Positions 50,876 to 62,674 of a DNA stretch of 64,000 nt are shown in pieces; position 1 is the stretch's first letter; the number at the start of each line of letters is the position of its first letter. The translations under genes were made by a program, and so were the position numbers. Source of the DNA: Bedellia somnulentella (Eukaryota; Arthropoda; Insecta; Lepidoptera; Bedelliidae); NCBI GenBank assembly GCA_963576735.1, contig OY755171.1, forward strand, positions 13,578,001-13,642,000. The letters are read 5' to 3'. The notes under the pieces were generated by a model. That model searched no databases. It was not told the origin of the DNA and worked only from the letters and a program-made list of their open reading frames with translations.

Positions 50876-53080
50876 ATGACAGACAGTCAGTCAACTCTCA
50901 AACTAATTACTTCACAACATAGAAGAGGTTCTAGCCCTGCTAAAGTGATTAGTGAGGAATATACTGCACTCAGTTATAAACGCAGTTCCATCAAAGGGCA
51001 AATAACCCACTTTAAGAAATATTTATTTAATTTATTAGAGCACTGTGAATCCCATCCATTGTCATCAAGGGATGAACAGATGTTATCATTAAAGCTAGAT
51101 AAGTTCTTGGAGTTAAACTCTCAATTTGAACACCTGCAATCACAAATGGAAGCTCTTAATTTTAGCAACCTAGATTATGAATTAGATGAAAGAGAACTCA
51201 TATCAAATGAATTCTGTTCTTATATTGTGAAGGCACGAAATCTGCTCGGTGTCAACAAACCTGCAGACCAATTCCAAGATGCCACTGAAGGGTCAAAGGC
51301 CTCCCATCCATGCCACTGTAATGGTCAAGGCACAATGGGGTTTAGGCTACCTGAAATCACTATACCTAAGTTTGATGGTTCATACTTCAAATGGCTTGAA
51401 TTCAGAGATACATTTGAATCATTAATTCACAATAATAATCACATTAAACCTATTCATAAATTTCATTACCTCTGCTCATACCTACAAGGTGAAGCAGCCA
51501 GGGTTATACCAAATCTTGAGGTATCTGATTTCAATTATGTAGAAGCATGGAATATATTATGTGAAAGGTATAACAATACAAAACAATTAGTTAATAATCA
51601 CCTCAGTGCCCTCTTTTACTTTAAGGTTATGCAGAGTGAATCAGATAAGTCTCTTAGGTTCTTAAGTGACCACATCACTGAGTATGTTAGGGCCCTACAA
51701 ACTTTAGGTCAACCAGTTCAACACTGGGATTCTATTTTAATTTATTTAGCTTCCTCAAAGTTTGATCAAAATACCAATGTCAAATGGGAAGAATACAAAG
51801 GCAATCTTCATTCAGAGTTGCCAACCTTCAATGATTTAAAGGAATTTTTAAAGATAAGAGCTGACATTTTAGAGACATTACCTCAAAGTAAGGTAAAGGT
51901 TAATACATCACAGGGTTCAAATAACAGTCATAATAACAATAATCATGAATTTAAGCACTATAATAGTAACAACACTAAACAAACAATAAATCCACCTCAA
52001 GCCTTTATTGTTTCCACTTCAGGTAAGGTAAGCGATGAGGCTAGCAATCCTCAATTGCCCTCACATTTACCCAATGCCACTCTAGCATCAACAGTTACAA
52101 CCAATACTAATTTCAAGTGCCCCCTTTGCAAGGGTAAACATTTACTGTTCCGATGCTTACGTTTCAGAAAGCTCACATTGGCTGACAGACGGAGTAGGGT
52201 CACTGGGCTTAAGGTTTGCACAAATTGCCTTCGGTCTGACCATATGGTTGCCAAGTGTCCCTATGGAGACTGTCGTAAGTGTGGTGGACGCCATCACACT
52301 TTGATACACAGCTCTCCCCTTCTTCAAAATGATGTTGCTCCATCATCACATCCTGTCACTTCAATGCCTCAGTTGCTTTCTCTCAGTCCTCCAGTTTCCC
52401 CTTCAGGGATCATTCGCTCCACCGCCATGATTGACATCATCAATCCCCAAAATGGTAAGGTGGAGACAGTCAGATGCTTGCTAGATAGCGGCTCTGACTA
52501 CTCTTTTCTTTCCCCTGACTTAAGGAATCGCCTTAAGTTAGCTTCCACACCCTCGATACACAGCAGTGTTACAGGCGTTGGGAACACCTCTCTTAACCTG
52601 AGACCACAACAGTGCTCAGCGTTGATTCGTGCCCGCACCGGCACATACTCACATCTTCACACCTTTTTGGTGTTGCCTTCCATTGCAAGAAGGCATTCTA
52701 ATCAACCCATTGATGTTTCAAATATCACCCTTCCCTCAGCTATCACATTAGCTGATCCTCAATTCAATCAACCACTAAAGGTTGATATTATGATTGGAGG
52801 CGATCTATTCTGGGATCTACTTGGCTCCGAAAAGCTCACCTTAGGTCCAGGACTACCCATGCTGCATCATTCACAGCTAGGCTGGATTATAGCTGGCAAG
52901 ATTTCCCATTCATTACCACAAAATTCACAAACTTGTAATTTTGTTAGTAGCAGTTCTTTTACCAAGTTAACTAGAACTCATAGACTAAAAACTAGACGTT
53001 TCTGTCCTCTCAGCCCACTCAAGACACCAGATTGCCGTCTTGGTGATACTTACACCTTACCAAAACGAATTGGTTATTAA
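50876..53080 (+). CDS. BEL/Pao gag-protease, intact 734-residue frame
   Basis: ATG at 50876 (MTDSQSTLKLI); the longer frame needs a non-ATG start. Residues about 20-130 are a helical N-terminal gag region. Residues about 155-340 form the DUF1759-type gag core (LPEITIPKFDGSYFKWLEFR, FHYLCSYLQGEAARVI, W-ILCERYNN). Two zinc-knuckle-like motifs follow at about 420-475 (CPLCKGKHLLFRC; CTNCLRSDHMVAKC; CRKCGGRHHTLIH). Then comes a retroviral-type aspartic protease with CLLDSGSDYSFLS and, near the end, HHSQLGWIIAGK. The frame ends about 50 residues later (KRIGY) with no reverse transcriptase. Gag forms the particle and the protease matures it. No stops in 2.2 kb, so it is young or still used. Confidence 0.9.
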   Translation: MTDSQSTLKLITSQHRRGSSPAKVISEEYTALSYKRSSIKGQITHFKKYLFNLLEHCESHPLSSRDEQMLSLKLDKFLELNSQFEHLQSQMEALNFSNLDYELDERELISNEFCSYIVKARNLLGVNKPADQFQDATEGSKASHPCHCNGQGTMGFRLPEITIPKFDGSYFKWLEFRDTFESLIHNNNHIKPIHKFHYLCSYLQGEAARVIPNLEVSDFNYVEAWNILCERYNNTKQLVNNHLSALFYFKVMQSESDKSLRFLSDHITEYVRALQTLGQPVQHWDSILIYLASSKFDQNTNVKWEEYKGNLHSELPTFNDLKEFLKIRADILETLPQSKVKVNTSQGSNNSHNNNNHEFKHYNSNNTKQTINPPQAFIVSTSGKVSDEASNPQLPSHLPNATLASTVTTNTNFKCPLCKGKHLLFRCLRFRKLTLADRRSRVTGLKVCTNCLRSDHMVAKCPYGDCRKCGGRHHTLIHSSPLLQNDVAPSSHPVTSMPQLLSLSPPVSPSGIIRSTAMIDIINPQNGKVETVRCLLDSGSDYSFLSPDLRNRLKLASTPSIHSSVTGVGNTSLNLRPQQCSALIRARTGTYSHLHTFLVLPSIARRHSNQPIDVSNITLPSAITLADPQFNQPLKVDIMIGGDLFWDLLGSEKLTLGPGLPMLHHSQLGWIIAGKISHSLPQNSQTCNFVSSSSFTKLTRTHRLKTRRFCPLSPLKTPDCRLGDTYTLPKRIGY

Positions 53081-53895
53081 TAACCTAAGTTGAATGAATT
53101 CATACACAACAAACATTCAACAATTGTTTATAGGTTAATTTTAATTTACATTCATTTACAAATATTTTATTTAATACAATACATATACACTTATACACTT
53201 TTGCTATCATCCTACACATGGATCAATCACATTATTTGCTATTTTGTTATGTCTTTCCTTCTAGATACAGTAAACAGCTGACTACCTAAAGGTCATTAGA
53301 CCTTACAAGTTCATCGACTTTGAACTTTGGTATTATTATTTTTTAGATTCTTTTATCAGATGTATTTGAATCAGCGCGATGATCAATCACCATGGTCATC
53401 ATCATCAACGGTGGTCATCATCATGATCTTCTTTATACTTTATTTTCTCAAGGGGAAAGCCCAAGAAAATATTTCATGACAACGAACACATTTCGTTGCC
53501 ATTGTTAAATATAACTATTTAAATTCAATCATTTCATTTGTGTAGTTGCTAGTGTTCATGATTTTTAATAATCTTTCTCTGGCTTACGCATCCTTTCTTC
53601 AATAACAATTGAAGCACAGAGGCTGGCAATCAGCTAGCCCAATTTAATTTAATATATGGGTAACACCCACCTCACATATGAGGAACTATCTTCCCTTTTT
53701 TTGCTCGGGTTGAGGTCATCCTAAACTTGACCTACCTCTCCCCTCTCTTCCTCCTTCCAAATGATTTGGCATTTCTCACACCAAGGCACTTTCTCCTCGG
53801 CTGGTCACTCACCAAGCAAGAGCCACCAGACCTACCGCGACAACTGCAATGATGTAGATGAAGATTGAAGACTCATCGTCAATGGCCCCCCAGTA
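53081..53895 (+). other. BEL/Pao 3' internal region, pol absent
   Basis: No RT, RNase H or integrase motif in any frame. Contains a CATCATCATC-rich patch at 53390-53430. Confidence 0.6.
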
Positions 53896-54279
53896 TGTTA
53901 AAGCCACTTGGATCACTCGCTTTAACGGGCTCAAACATGAGCAATCCAGAGGCGCGTCAGTCACGTCAAACGCTATCACAGTAAAGACAAACAGCTTCGT
54001 GTATAAAAACCCTGATGCCGGCTCAACATCTCTCTCTTTTACAACAAATTTGGCTTACGAAGACACGGAGAAGACGAGAAGATATTTATTAATGTAAAAA
54101 ACATTTAGTTTGATATTGTAATACAGCTGTAATAGTATCAAGAGAATAAATCTAAATCACAGCAAGTTGCCGTATCATTTTCATCTATCCAAGCCTCCAG
54201 CTTCGACTTGAGACGCCACCACGAGGCTGATCGAGTCCGTGAACGAGCAGCAGGCGCGCAGCAGCCTGCTAACCCTTCA
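53896..54279 (+). repeat. BEL/Pao 3' LTR
   Basis: Same start and end as the 5' LTR; differs by TTACGAAG for TTAATTTGGAAG and a few single bases. Confidence 0.88.
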
Positions 54280-54812
54280 GGCTTCTTATAAACAAATTAA
54301 CACCGTAAGATAGTTTTCAAAACTTAGTCAAATAGCCTATTTTCATGAGTGAAACATTGTAACTGTGGTGAAGTCTGTTGTTTGTTGAACAAGAAAGCGA
54401 GGACAGTAACTTTCACGTACATTGAAATACATAATCTAAATCATATTTCGTGACTCCAAAAGTCGTTTATATTCATACGTGGAATTTGAGTGCGGCCAAA
54501 TTGTACAGGAGAAGTGGAACTCAGGTTCTTAACATAACATGAGCGTAGTTGGTTTAGTCGTAAATTGTTCCGATAAAGCAGGCGTGGTTTTTAGTTGTAA
54601 ATTTTCATGATTATAGCTTCTGCGGTTTAATAATATTGTTGGAACATGTGAATGTATATTAATATTCTAGAAGAATATTATTTTTTCAGGGCATCATGAA
54701 CAACCAAAATGATTATTTGTATTTTAATTTGTTATATTGTCTGTACTAGGTGGAACTGCATAGTCATTGGTATCTATAGTATATAGGTGTCTATATAAAT
54801 AACATTGTTTTG
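54280..54812. other. Non-coding, nothing recognised
   Basis: No supported feature. Confidence 0.35.
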
Positions 54813-55055
54813 CATACATACATACATATACTCACGGATATAAATCCCTAAAAGGGGTAGCCAGAGCTGAAGAATTGAAAATGTCTCAGCCACTTTTGGA
54901 ATTTGAGAAAGATGGTAAAATAGAGTTGTTTGGTGATGGGTCTCCAACTGCATCGCCCGAAAATCCCTTAAAAAGCCCCAATACCCTTAGTCGCCTCTTA
55001 CGTACACCCATGGGAAGAAATGGGATAGTGCTATTCTAAGCCGACACTACACAGC
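54813..55055 (-). repeat. RTE-derived short element
   Basis: Starts at a CATACATACATATA tail, core CTCAGCCACTTTTGGAA, 5' end GCCGACACTACACAGC. Confidence 0.85.
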
Positions 55056-55351
55056 AAATTGTACATGTTTTGCAATGAGTACCTAAACCTACAGATGAAT
55101 CCTCAAAAACGAGTAGGCGGAGGTAGTACTTATTGAGCTGAAGTTAGAAATAGAAGGAAAAAGATAGTGGAATAAAACATTTTTGCTTAACTTCGGCTAA
55201 TCTCAAATTACCTATATGTACCACTACGCGATATTTCTTCATATTCGATAAACAAAAGACACAACTTCGTATCGTATTCATTTTGATAGTTCTGTAATAT
55301 TTTTATAACCACGGAACGGCTACCATGTAACCAATCTCAATTAAAATTAAA

Positions 55352-55862
55352 CATACACGCATACATACATATACTAACGGCTATGAATCCCTAGAGGGTG
55401 TAGCCAGAGCTAAGGAATTAGAAATTCCTTAACCACTTTTGGAAAGTTATGTGGAGAAAGATGTTTAAATAAAGGTTGTTGATGATGGGTCCCCAACCGC
55501 ATAGCTCTAAACTTACTTACTTATACTCAAGCCCATTGTTCCCATTGGGGTAGGCAGAGACTATCGATCGCCACTTTGTACGATCCAGGCAAATCACTTT
55601 TGCTTCTGTTACATTCATCATTCTTCTCATACATGCTCTTTTATTCTTCATACTTCGGACGCCGGCCTTTTTGAGCACACACTCTATTTGGTCCAGGTGT
55701 GTCCTCCGTGGTCGTCCTCTACTCACATTACCTTCCACGTTGGCTCTATAGATCTCTTTCACCAATTTACTGGCTCTAAAAGCCCCAATACCGTTAGTCG
55801 CCTTTTACGTACACCCACCGGAAGAAATGGGGTAGTGCTATTCTAAGCCGACACTACACAGC
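55352..55862 (-). repeat. RTE-derived short element split by an RTE fragment
   Basis: 55352-55509 and 55771-55862 join into one element once 55510-55770 is removed. Confidence 0.85.
55510..55770 (-). pseudogene. 5'-truncated RTE inserted in a short element
   Basis: Encodes LVKEIYRANVEGNVSRGRPR, HLDQIECVLKKAGVRS and ends AYPNGNNGLEYK. GCTCTAAA duplications flank it (about 55502-55509 and 55768-55775). A direct record of RTE activity after the short element arrived. Confidence 0.85.
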
Positions 55863-56297
55863 AATTAAAAGTTTTTATTAATATTGAAATTTAATTTGTT
55901 TTTAACTTTTGGAAACATTGTAAGTAAGCATAAAATATTACATTTCACTGGACAGCAAACGATTAAAAAACATATGTAGTAATAGTTTTAAAACCCTAAA
56001 TTCTTGCAATTTTATAAAAAACATGACACATTTATACAGCAATAACAATAAGTTTAAATAAAAACATACCAAAATGAACACAAAAGCACATTAATCTTAA
56101 TGAACGTAACCTCATTTTGTGAAGTTCATCGTATTTTTAGATACATAAATAAGTGTTAATACGTTTTGTTTTAAAATACAGTTTTAAGTTGGCATTATGC
56201 CACGAAAGCATATTTTGGTCTTACACAATATATATCACACCAATTAATTCCTCTTAACAAAACAATTTCCCAATATATATATTCTATAAATAATAAA
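55863..56297. other. Non-coding, nothing recognised
   Basis: AT-rich; no feature supported. Confidence 0.35.
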
Positions 56298-56336
56298 ATG
56301 GCGTGAGTATGTGTATGTATGTAACTTAATATAGAC
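56298..56336 (+). repeat. RTE 3' terminus, plus strand
   Basis: AATGGCGTGAGTATGTGTATG then TAACTTAATATAGACAC; tail-to-tail with the next feature. Confidence 0.6.
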
Positions 56337-56850
56337 ACTTACATATACTCACGCCATTAGTTTCCATTGGGGTAGGCAAAGACTATCGCCAATTTGTACT
56401 ATCCTGGCAAACCTCTCTAGCTTCGTTCACATGCATCAACCTTTTCATACATACATACATACATATACTCACGGCTATAAATCCCTAGAAGGGGTAGCCA
56501 GAGCAAAGGAATTAAAAATTCCTTTAGCCACTTTTGCAAGTTGCGTGGGGAAAAGATGGTAAAATAAAGGTTGTTGGTGATTGGTCTCCAACCGCATCGC
56601 CCAAAAATCCCTTAAAAGCCCCAATACCGTTAGTCGCCTCTTACGTACACCCACCGGAAGAAATGGGGTAGTGCTATTCTAAGCCGACACTACACAGCAA
56701 TTTTTCTTCAAGCTTTTCATACATATTCATTTATTATTTATACTGCGGACTCCTGCCTTTTTGAGCACACTCTCTGTTCGGTCCAAATGTGTTATCCGTG
56801 CTCGTCCTCTACTAACATTACCATCCACATTAGCTCTATAGATACCTAAT
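56337..56850 (-). repeat. RTE 3' fragment split by a short element
   Basis: 56337-56455 (CGCCATTAGTTTCCATTGG to CATCAACCTTTTCATACATA) continues at 56699 (CTTTTCATACATATTCATTT to CTAACATTACCATCCAC). CTTTTCATACATA is duplicated at both junctions. Confidence 0.8.
56450..56698 (-). repeat. RTE-derived short element inserted in an RTE fragment
   Basis: Full copy with a CATA-repeat tail at the left and GACACTACACAGC at the right; 13-bp duplications show retrotransposition. Confidence 0.88.
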
Positions 56851-56937
56851 ATTACGAGGTTTATGGAGATATATTTTCTTCTTACCGAGATCTCATTTTT
56901 TTAATAGGTAAACTTTTTTGTATATACATCTACATTA

Positions 56938-57490
56938 TCTACACTAATATTATAAAGAGGAAAACTTGTTTGTTTGGTTGTAATGAATAGGCTCAAAAAC
57001 TACTTGACTGATTTTTCAAATTCTTTCACCATTCGAAAGCTACATTATTCACGAGTAACATAGACTATATTTTATTTTGAAAAAAAATAGGGTTCCGTAA
57101 AATATTCGGATTTTTCGGACACAAACTGAAAAAATCAACCAAAGAAGTTACTTATTTTGCGTACGCTGCCTAAACTACAAAAGATAGAACCATAAAATGT
57201 TACAATTAATTGTAGATCTTATAAATATCTACAAAAAAGTCCGCGACCCACTATACCTATCTATGTCGAGTGAGGCACAACAATCACATAATTTATATAA
57301 AAGAAAGTCGTGTCAGTTACACTATTTATAACTCGAGAACAGATGAACCGGTCTGGCTGAAAATTAGGTAGCTTAGAACCAGGAAAAGGACATAGGATAT
57401 ATAACATCAAGCTAAATACTGTAGAGGGTAAACAGTGAAAATATTTAATATATTTAATACCATCCGTGCGAAGCCGGGACAGACCACTAG
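56938..57490 (+). mobile_element. Non-autonomous Helitron, complete
   Basis: 553 bp from TCTACACTAATATTATAAAG after an A to CCGTGCGAAGCCGGGACAG, ACCACTAG before a T. No coding. Same broad family as 5991-6678 (shared AAAAAAGTCCGCGA segment). Confidence 0.78.
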
Positions 57491-57531
57491 TATATCATAA
57501 GCTTAACATTCCACTTTGAAGTGTAACATTT

Positions 57532-57708
57532 CATTCTCTGCCTACCCCAATAGGAAATAATGGCGTGAGTTTATGTATTTATGTAACATAATAATATAGA
57601 CACATACATATACTCACGCCATTAGTTTCCATTGGGGTAGGCAGAGAATATCGATCGCTGCTTTGTACGATCCTGGCAAAGCTTTGTTCACATCCATCAC
57701 ATTAAGTT
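57532..57708. repeat. Two RTE tails placed tail-to-tail
   Basis: 57532-57590 is a plus-strand RTE end (CTCTGCCTACCCCAATAGG, GGCGTGAGTTTATG). 57598-57708 is a minus-strand end (ACTCACGCCATTAGTTTCC). The linker TAACATAATAATATAGACAC resembles the one at 56320-56336. Confidence 0.7.
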
Positions 57709-58996
57709 AGATATTTTGTAAATAAAAAGTCTGTAATTATTTTCATGATTAATAAAGTTGACTCAAAAACTTAAATAGGGAATAGCTTTACTTAAACCGA
57801 ATTCAAAAAGGGTGTCTTATGAAAAGGCAAACGTTTCTTGCAAAGTACTCATTTGGGAGCGAATAAAACCCTTGGATGTAATTGAATTTGCATAAAAATG
57901 TTTGTCGTTTAATCGCTTCGCGTGGCTGCAAATAAGAATTCTTAAAATGGGAAGCTTTTCGGCTTGAGGAATTAACTGGAAATGCGAAAATATTTTTTTT
58001 TATCTCTAATAATAGCCACACTCTAGAGTTAATTATTTTTGTATGGTCTAATCAATGTTTAAAACATTGGTGCAATGTATTTATTCATCGGATAACACAA
58101 ATTTAACCAAAAAAGCTAAGCGAGCAAGAGGGCAATTCTCGCAAGTTCGATATAATTACTATCATAGAAATTATAGCAAGTGTTCAATGTCGCGTGCAAA
58201 ATATCACAAAGTGAAATATATTTCTATTGATAGATTGAAACTGTATTCAATGATCCAAGCGCATGAAATGAATGAAAGGTCAGTTTAACTGTCATCTTAG
58301 TTATGAAGAGGTCTTCATATCTGTCAATATTTACATATGTTTTGGTTTGAAAAAAAAAAACCTTTAACTGGTAGTTTGTCGGTCACTAGCAAAGTCTGAA
58401 TTCCTAACTGGACCATCCGGCAACCGGCTTTAGTTTTTGAAATTTTATAATGCCGAAATAATAAATTTTTTATAAGTTTATAATATAATTACCGTTGATC
58501 CAAGTAGAAATTATTTACAACTTCTAAGACAATTTGATCTATGGTCCATTTAATATATTTACCTACATTTTAATTTTCTATCTATATTCAAACAAAATTT
58601 GAAAACAAAATGGCTACCGTTCGCATGACATATTCAAATATCATCATATCGACTGATCGTGACCACCCGATATCATCCTTTGATATATATCATCATATCG
58701 ACTGGTTTTCAATAGAAAAATATCTATCGGATGAAGTGAGAATAGCTCAAGTCAAATATCGATCGCAAAATACCACAAAAGTGATAAATATCGAAAGTGA
58801 TATAGTATCTACCGTGCGAGAATTGCCCTCCAAGTTGTTATTGACTTACTAATGCCTCCATCCATCTATCAACCTTCAATTGAGAACTTTAACATAAAGA
58901 CGACAAAATGAAACATATTGTCATGTAAGTTTTCCGCCCGCAAATATTGTACCATATTATTAATTCATATTGTATTATGCCACTAGTTAAAAAAAA
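57709..58996. other. Non-coding, possible inverted-repeat element
   Basis: GAGGGCAATTCTCGCA at 58129 is matched in inverted form at 58817, with weaker inverted similarity inside. The two short frames at 58055 and 58610 have no recognisable product and are probably chance. Confidence 0.35.
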
Positions 58997-59238
58997 GCTG
59001 TGTAGTGTCGGCTTAGAATAGCACTACCCTATTTCTTCCGGTGGGTGTACGTAAGAGGCGACTAACGGTATTGGGGCTTTAAAGGGATTTTTGGGCGATG
59101 TGGTTGAACACCTATCACCAACAACCTTTATTTTACCAACTTTTCCCCACTAAACTTTCCAAAGGTGGCTGAGGAATTTCTCATTCCTTAGCTCTGGCTA
59201 CCCCATCTAGGGATTTATAGCCGTGAGTATATGTGTGT
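58997..59238 (+). repeat. RTE-derived short element
   Basis: Well-preserved: GCTGTGTAGTGTCGGCTTAG to TTATAGCCGTGAGTATATG. Confidence 0.87.
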
Positions 59239-59910
59239 TAAAAAAAAACATTGTCACTACGTATGTACAAACTAAGTAGTTCAGTCGGTGGGCGACAAAT
59301 CATTCACATGCTTAAATTAGCTTCTTGTATGAAACCGACTCCTTTAAACTCGATTTTGACCCACTTTAAACGGGCCGATTTAATTCGAACTTGGTACATT
59401 TAGAATAAGAATAAGCGACATTGTAATGATTGCATAAGTTTAACTTAAGTCGTCAGAGCTCATTATCCTGATTAGGGTTACCGGGATTAAATAACTTCAG
59501 TTGGTTCAGGACCAAAAAGTGAAAAATAAATATAGTTTAAAAACTAAAAAACACGCTGTTGAAGCATTACTAAGTAAAAAGTGAAAAATGCTTCCTAATA
59601 TATCCCACACTTGGTTTTTAAATTATTTACTTCCTCAAAAAGTACATAAAAGATGTTTTTATTTATGTTACATGTATGTGTATACACATTATGTCATTGA
59701 TGTTCACGGCGAGGTAAACTGGTAAACTCAGTACTGTGTTGATATATTTAGTCATGTGACAGCGTCTTCGTAAAAAGTGGCAAAAGGCTAACTACCACAA
59801 ATAAACAAACAATATTATATGCGGAAAAATAATAGAACTAATCAGATTTCCTGACATAGACAATAGTGGCGTAAATCATGAGTATGTTATGTACTCAATT
59901 CATTCTTATG
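59239..59910. other. Mostly unrecognised; weak T2 SINE body at 59690-59790
   Basis: ATTGATGTTCACGGCGAGG and TTTAGTCATGTGACAGCG recall the T2 body. Nothing else supported. Confidence 0.35.
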
Positions 59911-59911
59911 C

Positions 59912-60101
59912 TCAGGGCTAAGATTCCCTTGAGTGAAGCCATTTTTGGAAAGTTGAGTGGGGTAAAGATGGTTAAATTAAGGTTGTTGGTGATTGGTCTC
60001 CCAACCGCATCACCCAAAAAGCCCTAATACCGTTTGTTGGCTCTTACATACACCCACCGGAAGAAATGGGGTAGTGCTATTCTTAGCCGACACTACACAG
60101 C
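59912..60101 (-). repeat. RTE-derived short element, shortened tail
   Basis: Core AGCCATTTTTGGAAAGTTG to GCCGACACTACACAGC. Confidence 0.8.
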
Positions 60102-60620
60102 AAAATAAAATATAAAGGAGGAACACTTAAAACTGTATAGTTTAAATTTTGTTTATTACAACATATTGTTATACAGTACATCACTGCCAAAACAGATTAT
60201 TGATCGATTTTGTCATTTGGCACACGCTACAAAACTTGATCCGACATTATTTGCTAAGTTTCCAAGGTTTTTCTGCTACTTCTATTGTTATACTTTTGCT
60301 ATTGCTTTTTGGTCTTTTCATTAAACAATTCAACCTTTTCCAAGATTCATTACCGTTCTCTTACTGCTTGTGATTCAAAGTAATTTTATTCGAGCTAGCG
60401 GAATCCATTTATTATAAATGGCTTCCTCAACTATTCTTTATTGTATTTTTCTTATTGTTTTGGAACTATTATTACAAATGTGGTATTAAAATACACAAAA
60501 AAAAACTTAGATTTTAGAGATAGAAATACTAAAGTTGTTTTAATTTGTGATTCCTGCAAACCAGTAAAAACGGAAGTGTTATTAAAATTAATTTAAAAAA
60601 CTATTGACTATACATAAATA
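60102..60620. other. Non-coding, nothing recognised
   Basis: The 74-codon frame at 60149 (hydrophobic VILLLLLFGLF) has no family or gene context and is left uncalled. Confidence 0.35.
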
Positions 60621-60855
60621 TTCTCGCGGCCATAAATCCCTACCAAAAAGGGGTAGCCAGAGCTAAGGGGTACTTAGAAAATCCTCAGCTACATTTGGAA
60701 GTTAACAGGGTACAAGATGGTAGAAATAAAATATCGTTGGTAATGGGTCTCCAACCGCATCGCCTAAAAACCACTTTAAAAAGTACCCTTAGTCGCCTTT
60801 TCCGACAGACGCGGGTAGAAAAGGGTAGTGACATTTTTAGCAGGCACTACACGGC
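60621..60855 (-). repeat. RTE-derived short element, diverged
   Basis: CTCGCGGCCATAAATCCC to AGGCACTACACGGCC; more changes than its neighbours. Confidence 0.7.
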
Positions 60856-61719
60856 CAACTTTAAAATTATCCATTTCAAAGAAAAAAAGTTGTGTTTTTT
60901 CAAGTCAAAAATAACTATTATGTGTATACCATACCATAACACATATTTTTCTAAGAATTTTTCTCAGATAAACAGATTGAAATTTTTGTAAACGTCTAGA
61001 AATATCCCGAAAAGAGCTCAGTTTTATCTATCATCTATTCTATACGCTTCAATTGTATCAAGCTTTTATGTGAAAATTGCGGTTCATTTTTGTCTCGCAT
61101 GAATTTTTCGTTCAATTTAGAAGAACATCAGATATTTGACGTAAAATTGAACCTCTTTTTTATAAACAGATGTTTTAACAGTATCTCTAAACCCTCGCAA
61201 ATGTCTATAGCAGTCTTTGCAAAATCCCATACATTTAATCATTTCTATGATGTTTCCATACATAAAGAGAGCACTAACATTTTATGCTATAATAAAAATC
61301 ACCAATGTCTATCTTTCAATAATACTTATTCTATCGTCGACTTCGACAGCGGCCAAGATAAACGTCATTACTTCTCGACTATCTAAATGTAAGCCCAATA
61401 AAATTCACCGCCACAGGCCCATAAATCTAATTGGGCTATCTATTATAATTCTATGGGCGCATATAAAGATACTGCTAGTGTTCCATTTGCCAATGGAAAG
61501 ATATATTCCTTCATCAGGAAAATGTCACTCTATTTTCATATTATGTAACGTACATGTAAAGAACTGCTGAGGTTTGAGCAAACTGAATTGATGTATTGTT
61601 GTATTATGAAAACAAGTCAGTCAAAATATAATCTCAATATAAACAAAGAATTCCACTTACAAAAATACTAATAATAAACAGAACTAACTTCATAGTAGGG
61701 TTTTTCGGCTTCATTTTAT
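60856..61719. other. Non-coding, nothing recognised
   Basis: Two overlapping frames of about 100 codons (61090, 61217) have no recognisable product. Confidence 0.35.
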
Positions 61720-61962
61720 TTACTGTGTAGTATTTGCTTAGAATATAAAAATATAATTATAACACTAATCAATTTCTTCGTATGAATATCGTACGAGGCA
61801 ACTTAGAGAGAGGACAATGTGGTTGGAGGCCAATTAACCAAACAACCTACATATCATCATACTTTCCCAGTCGCCTTCTAAAATCGCCTAGGAAATTCCA
61901 AATTTGGAATCTGAATACCCTTTTTTTGGTTTTGGAGCCGTAAGTATAAGTAAGTATGTATG
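61720..61962 (+). repeat. RTE-derived short element, very old
   Basis: CTGTGTAGTATTTGCTTAGA, GTGGTTGGAGGCCAATTAA and GAGCCGTAAGTATAAG survive at the correct spacing. Confidence 0.55.
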
Positions 61963-62413
61963 TGTTAAAATACTGAATGAAATTAAATAGTCTAAGTTAT
62001 GACATTTGATCTGAAATTTGGTAGGTACTAGAATTTTCAACTCGGTACTTGTTAGGGCAAATACTAATTCTACAATATTCCCTTACATCCGTAGTCCTAC
62101 ATATTACTACGCAATATATAGTCTACTTCACACAAATGTGACTATAAGGTGCAAAGTAAGTGGATGTTACTGGGTAAAACTCACTCTGGAAACTTTGTTT
62201 GAGATAAGTGTAAAGTTACTTAGCACGTAAGCTCGTATCGCAACATTTATGACTGTAATAAGTCTAATAAGAGTGCTATAACTGCGAGATTATACAGAAC
62301 TTAACCGAAACAAGATTTGTGAGATTTACTTCTGTAATTTTGTTTTAAGTTCCGTAAATTGGACATAAGAGATTAATTTATTCCTTTGGCCCGCGACCCA
62401 AAATATCGTATAT

Positions 62414-62674
62414 TCTATTAATATTATAAATGTGAAAGTTTATATATTTGGATGTTTGTGTGTTTGAGGTAAAAAGGCTTCTCAATTACAGAATGTTTAT
62501 GAATGAAATTTAGCAGAATGCTAGTTAATGAACCAAATTGTAATATAGGATACTTTTAACACGGAAAAATGAGACCAATAAAATATTCACACCTGATTGA
62601 ACTCAGAGTACCGGAAAAACGCCTATAGTTTGGAATAAGCAAAATTACAGTACGAAGTCAGTCGGGTCAGCTAG
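62414..62674 (+). mobile_element. Short Helitron
   Basis: Begins TCTATTAATATTATAAATG and ends CGAAGTCAGTCGGGTCAG CTAG before a T, 261 bp. The 5' neighbour is T rather than the usual A. Confidence 0.6.

Larger units (their letters stand above)
49338..54279 (+). mobile_element. BEL/Pao LTR retrotransposon lacking pol
   Basis: LTRs at 49338-49725 (388 bp) and 53896-54279 (384 bp) begin TGTTAAAGCC and end CTAACCCTTCA. They differ by a few bases and one 4-bp indel. Flanks are GGCTC and GGCTT, a probable 5-bp duplication with one change. A lysine-tRNA-type primer site TGGCGCCCGAAC lies at 49728-49739. The inside codes only gag and protease. About 4.9 kb in all; complete BEL/Pao elements are longer. 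Confidence 0.9.

Noticed and set aside
58055..58852. Two short frames of 77 and 80 codons
   Set aside because: They lie in a region with inverted-repeat character and show no conserved motif; likely chance.
60149..60373. Small membrane-protein-like frame
   Set aside because: Hydrophobic T-rich translation with no start context, splice support or family.
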